Assembly (NCBI GenBank): GCA_049317525.1
Contig: JBMOIC010000014.1
Coordinates: 6,120-70,119 of the forward strand
Direction: 5' to 3'
DNA: 64,000 bases
DNA from: UBA961 sp049317525
GTDB taxonomy: Bacteria > Bacteroidota > Ignavibacteria > Kapaibacteriales > UBA961
Part shown: in pieces, positions 63,255-64,000 of the stretch
How the letters are laid out: the number at the start of each line of letters is the position of its first letter
How positions within the stretch are numbered: the stretch's first letter is position 1
Notes under the pieces: generated by a model
The model's database searches: none
Told to the model about the DNA's origin: nothing
What the model saw: the letters and a program-made list of their open reading frames with translations, nothing else
Translations under genes and position numbers: made by a program

Positions 63255-64000
63255 ATGAAAACAAAAGTCTCTCTACGAACAAAACCTTTAGCTACTGATA
63301 GAGTTCGATTATATTTCGACTTTTATCCTCCAATTGTTTTACCAGGGAAAACAAAATCTACTCGACGTATTTTTACTGATCTTTTTTTATATACACATCC
63401 TAAATCCCCTCAAGAAAAAGATCATAATAAAGAAGTTAAGATTCAATCAGATATTCTACTTGGAAAATACAGCAGTTTCAGTAGCAATTATGAGTTGTTC
63501 TCACAAGCCGATAAAAATGTACTAACTACAGATGAAATTAAAAGACTCATCCATACTCATTGTATTGATGATGAAATAAAGCGAGCCTCTTTATTTTCAA
63601 TTTATACTGGATTAAGACATTCTGATATATGCCAATTATCTTGGAAGGATTTCGTTCAAACAGAGACAGGAATAAGTATAGACTATAGGCAAAAGAAAAC
63701 AAGTAACTTGGAATTATTACCTATTTCTAAAGAAGCACAAGAATTAATTGGTCAGATACAAGCTGATGACATATTGATATTCCCCACTTTGATAACTAAA
63801 AAGAAGCATAATGATGTCATAAAAGAATGGATGAAACAGGCAGAAATTAGAAAACATATTACTTTTCACTGTTTCAGGCATACACATGGTACATTATTAT
63901 TTCACAAGGGTGCCTCAGAACTTACTGTGAGCAAATTAATGGGCCATAGAAGCCAAAAGACAACTCGTCAATATATAAAGCTAATGGATGACACAAAACG
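63255..64000 (+). CDS. Tyrosine recombinase/integrase, partial at window end, short form without core-binding domain
   Basis: The open frame runs from the ATG at 63255 past the window edge (248 codons visible). Residues 1-75 match the Bacteroidota arm-DNA-binding domain (VSLRTKPLATDRVRLYFDFY, KSPQEKDHNKEV). From about residue 88 it is the catalytic domain with all six active-site residues: Arg121 in TGLRHSD, Lys147/148, His205 and Arg208 in HCFRH, His231 in GHRS and Tyr240 in RQYIKL. Only about 12 residues lie between these parts, whereas relatives have a core-binding domain of about 100 residues there. It should belong to an element integrated at tRNA-Val. Confidence 0.8.
   Translation, partial: MKTKVSLRTKPLATDRVRLYFDFYPPIVLPGKTKSTRRIFTDLFLYTHPKSPQEKDHNKEVKIQSDILLGKYSSFSSNYELFSQADKNVLTTDEIKRLIHTHCIDDEIKRASLFSIYTGLRHSDICQLSWKDFVQTETGISIDYRQKKTSNLELLPISKEAQELIGQIQADDILIFPTLITKKKHNDVIKEWMKQAEIRKHITFHCFRHTHGTLLFHKGASELTVSKLMGHRSQKTTRQYIKLMDDTK

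Overview
The window is a compact, AT-rich chromosomal segment from a member of the Bacteroidota (or a close relative in the same superphylum). Three large secreted proteins end in type IX secretion (T9SS) sorting-type domains. A match to the Bacteroidota promoter consensus (TTTG, 19 nt, TAnnTTTG) lies in front of the tRNA-Val gene. RRM-type RNA-binding protein, DUF1343/NamZ, DUF3109, an E1 alpha/beta fusion and a 31-residue bS22/COX24-like ribosomal protein also fit this group. A heme A synthase points to an aerobic heme-copper oxidase. Nothing in the window allows a safe placement below phylum.

Layout. 1-9.2 kb: a vWA protein, a universal stress protein, an HpnC/HpnD squalene-type synthase pair, a PpiD-like chaperone, OsmC, a secreted-looking M18 aminopeptidase and heme A synthase. 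9.2-13.5 kb: a 1411-residue glycine-rich T9SS surface protein built around a duplicated module. 13.5-31.6 kb: methyltransferase, PrxQ, polyprenol/dolichol-kinase-like protein, IspE, GlgA, Lon, a metal ABC permease fused to a DtxR-type domain, PlsC, NamZ, SpeA, a Fur-family regulator, TopA, and a DprE1-like oxidase behind a HAD-UbiA fusion. 31.7-41.8 kb: RecN, a Rel-like HD protein, the ATPase of a metal ABC transporter, the 31-aa ribosomal protein, TPR protein, HU, SppA, an ABC-2 exporter, then a small membrane protein, a YceI protein and a T9SS protein with a CxxCH heme site. 41.8-46.2 kb: a tight minus-strand run mqnA-like, psd, lnt, nadD, queC. 46.4-50.7 kb: HisC-like aminotransferase, HPPD, glutamate dehydrogenase, RRM protein. 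50.8-57.7 kb: an orphan PhnE-like permease, a dihydroorotate dehydrogenase, RpoN, DUF3109, GlyA and a T9SS protein. 57.9-62.9 kb: fused E1, panD, a GlmU-like nucleotidyltransferase, methylmalonyl-CoA epimerase, Mrp and NifU-like.

The segment ends with tRNA-Val(TAC), its terminator, a 180-nt stretch with two sets of short phased repeats, and a tyrosine recombinase that runs off the window. This looks like the left end of an element integrated at the tRNA gene. The recombinase has the arm-binding and catalytic domains with all six catalytic residues, but seems to lack the core-binding domain.

Most genes are housekeeping. Genes are packed tightly: many neighbours overlap by 4 nt, and six of eight convergent pairs meet within 8 nt with no terminator between them. 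The points most worth following are the shortened integrase and its repeat-bearing leader, the HAD-UbiA/DprE1 pair, the small-membrane/YceI/CxxCH-T9SS cassette, a Rel-like HD protein missing a metal ligand, and several palindromes next to metal and stress genes. No CRISPR array, insertion sequence or clear defence system is visible.
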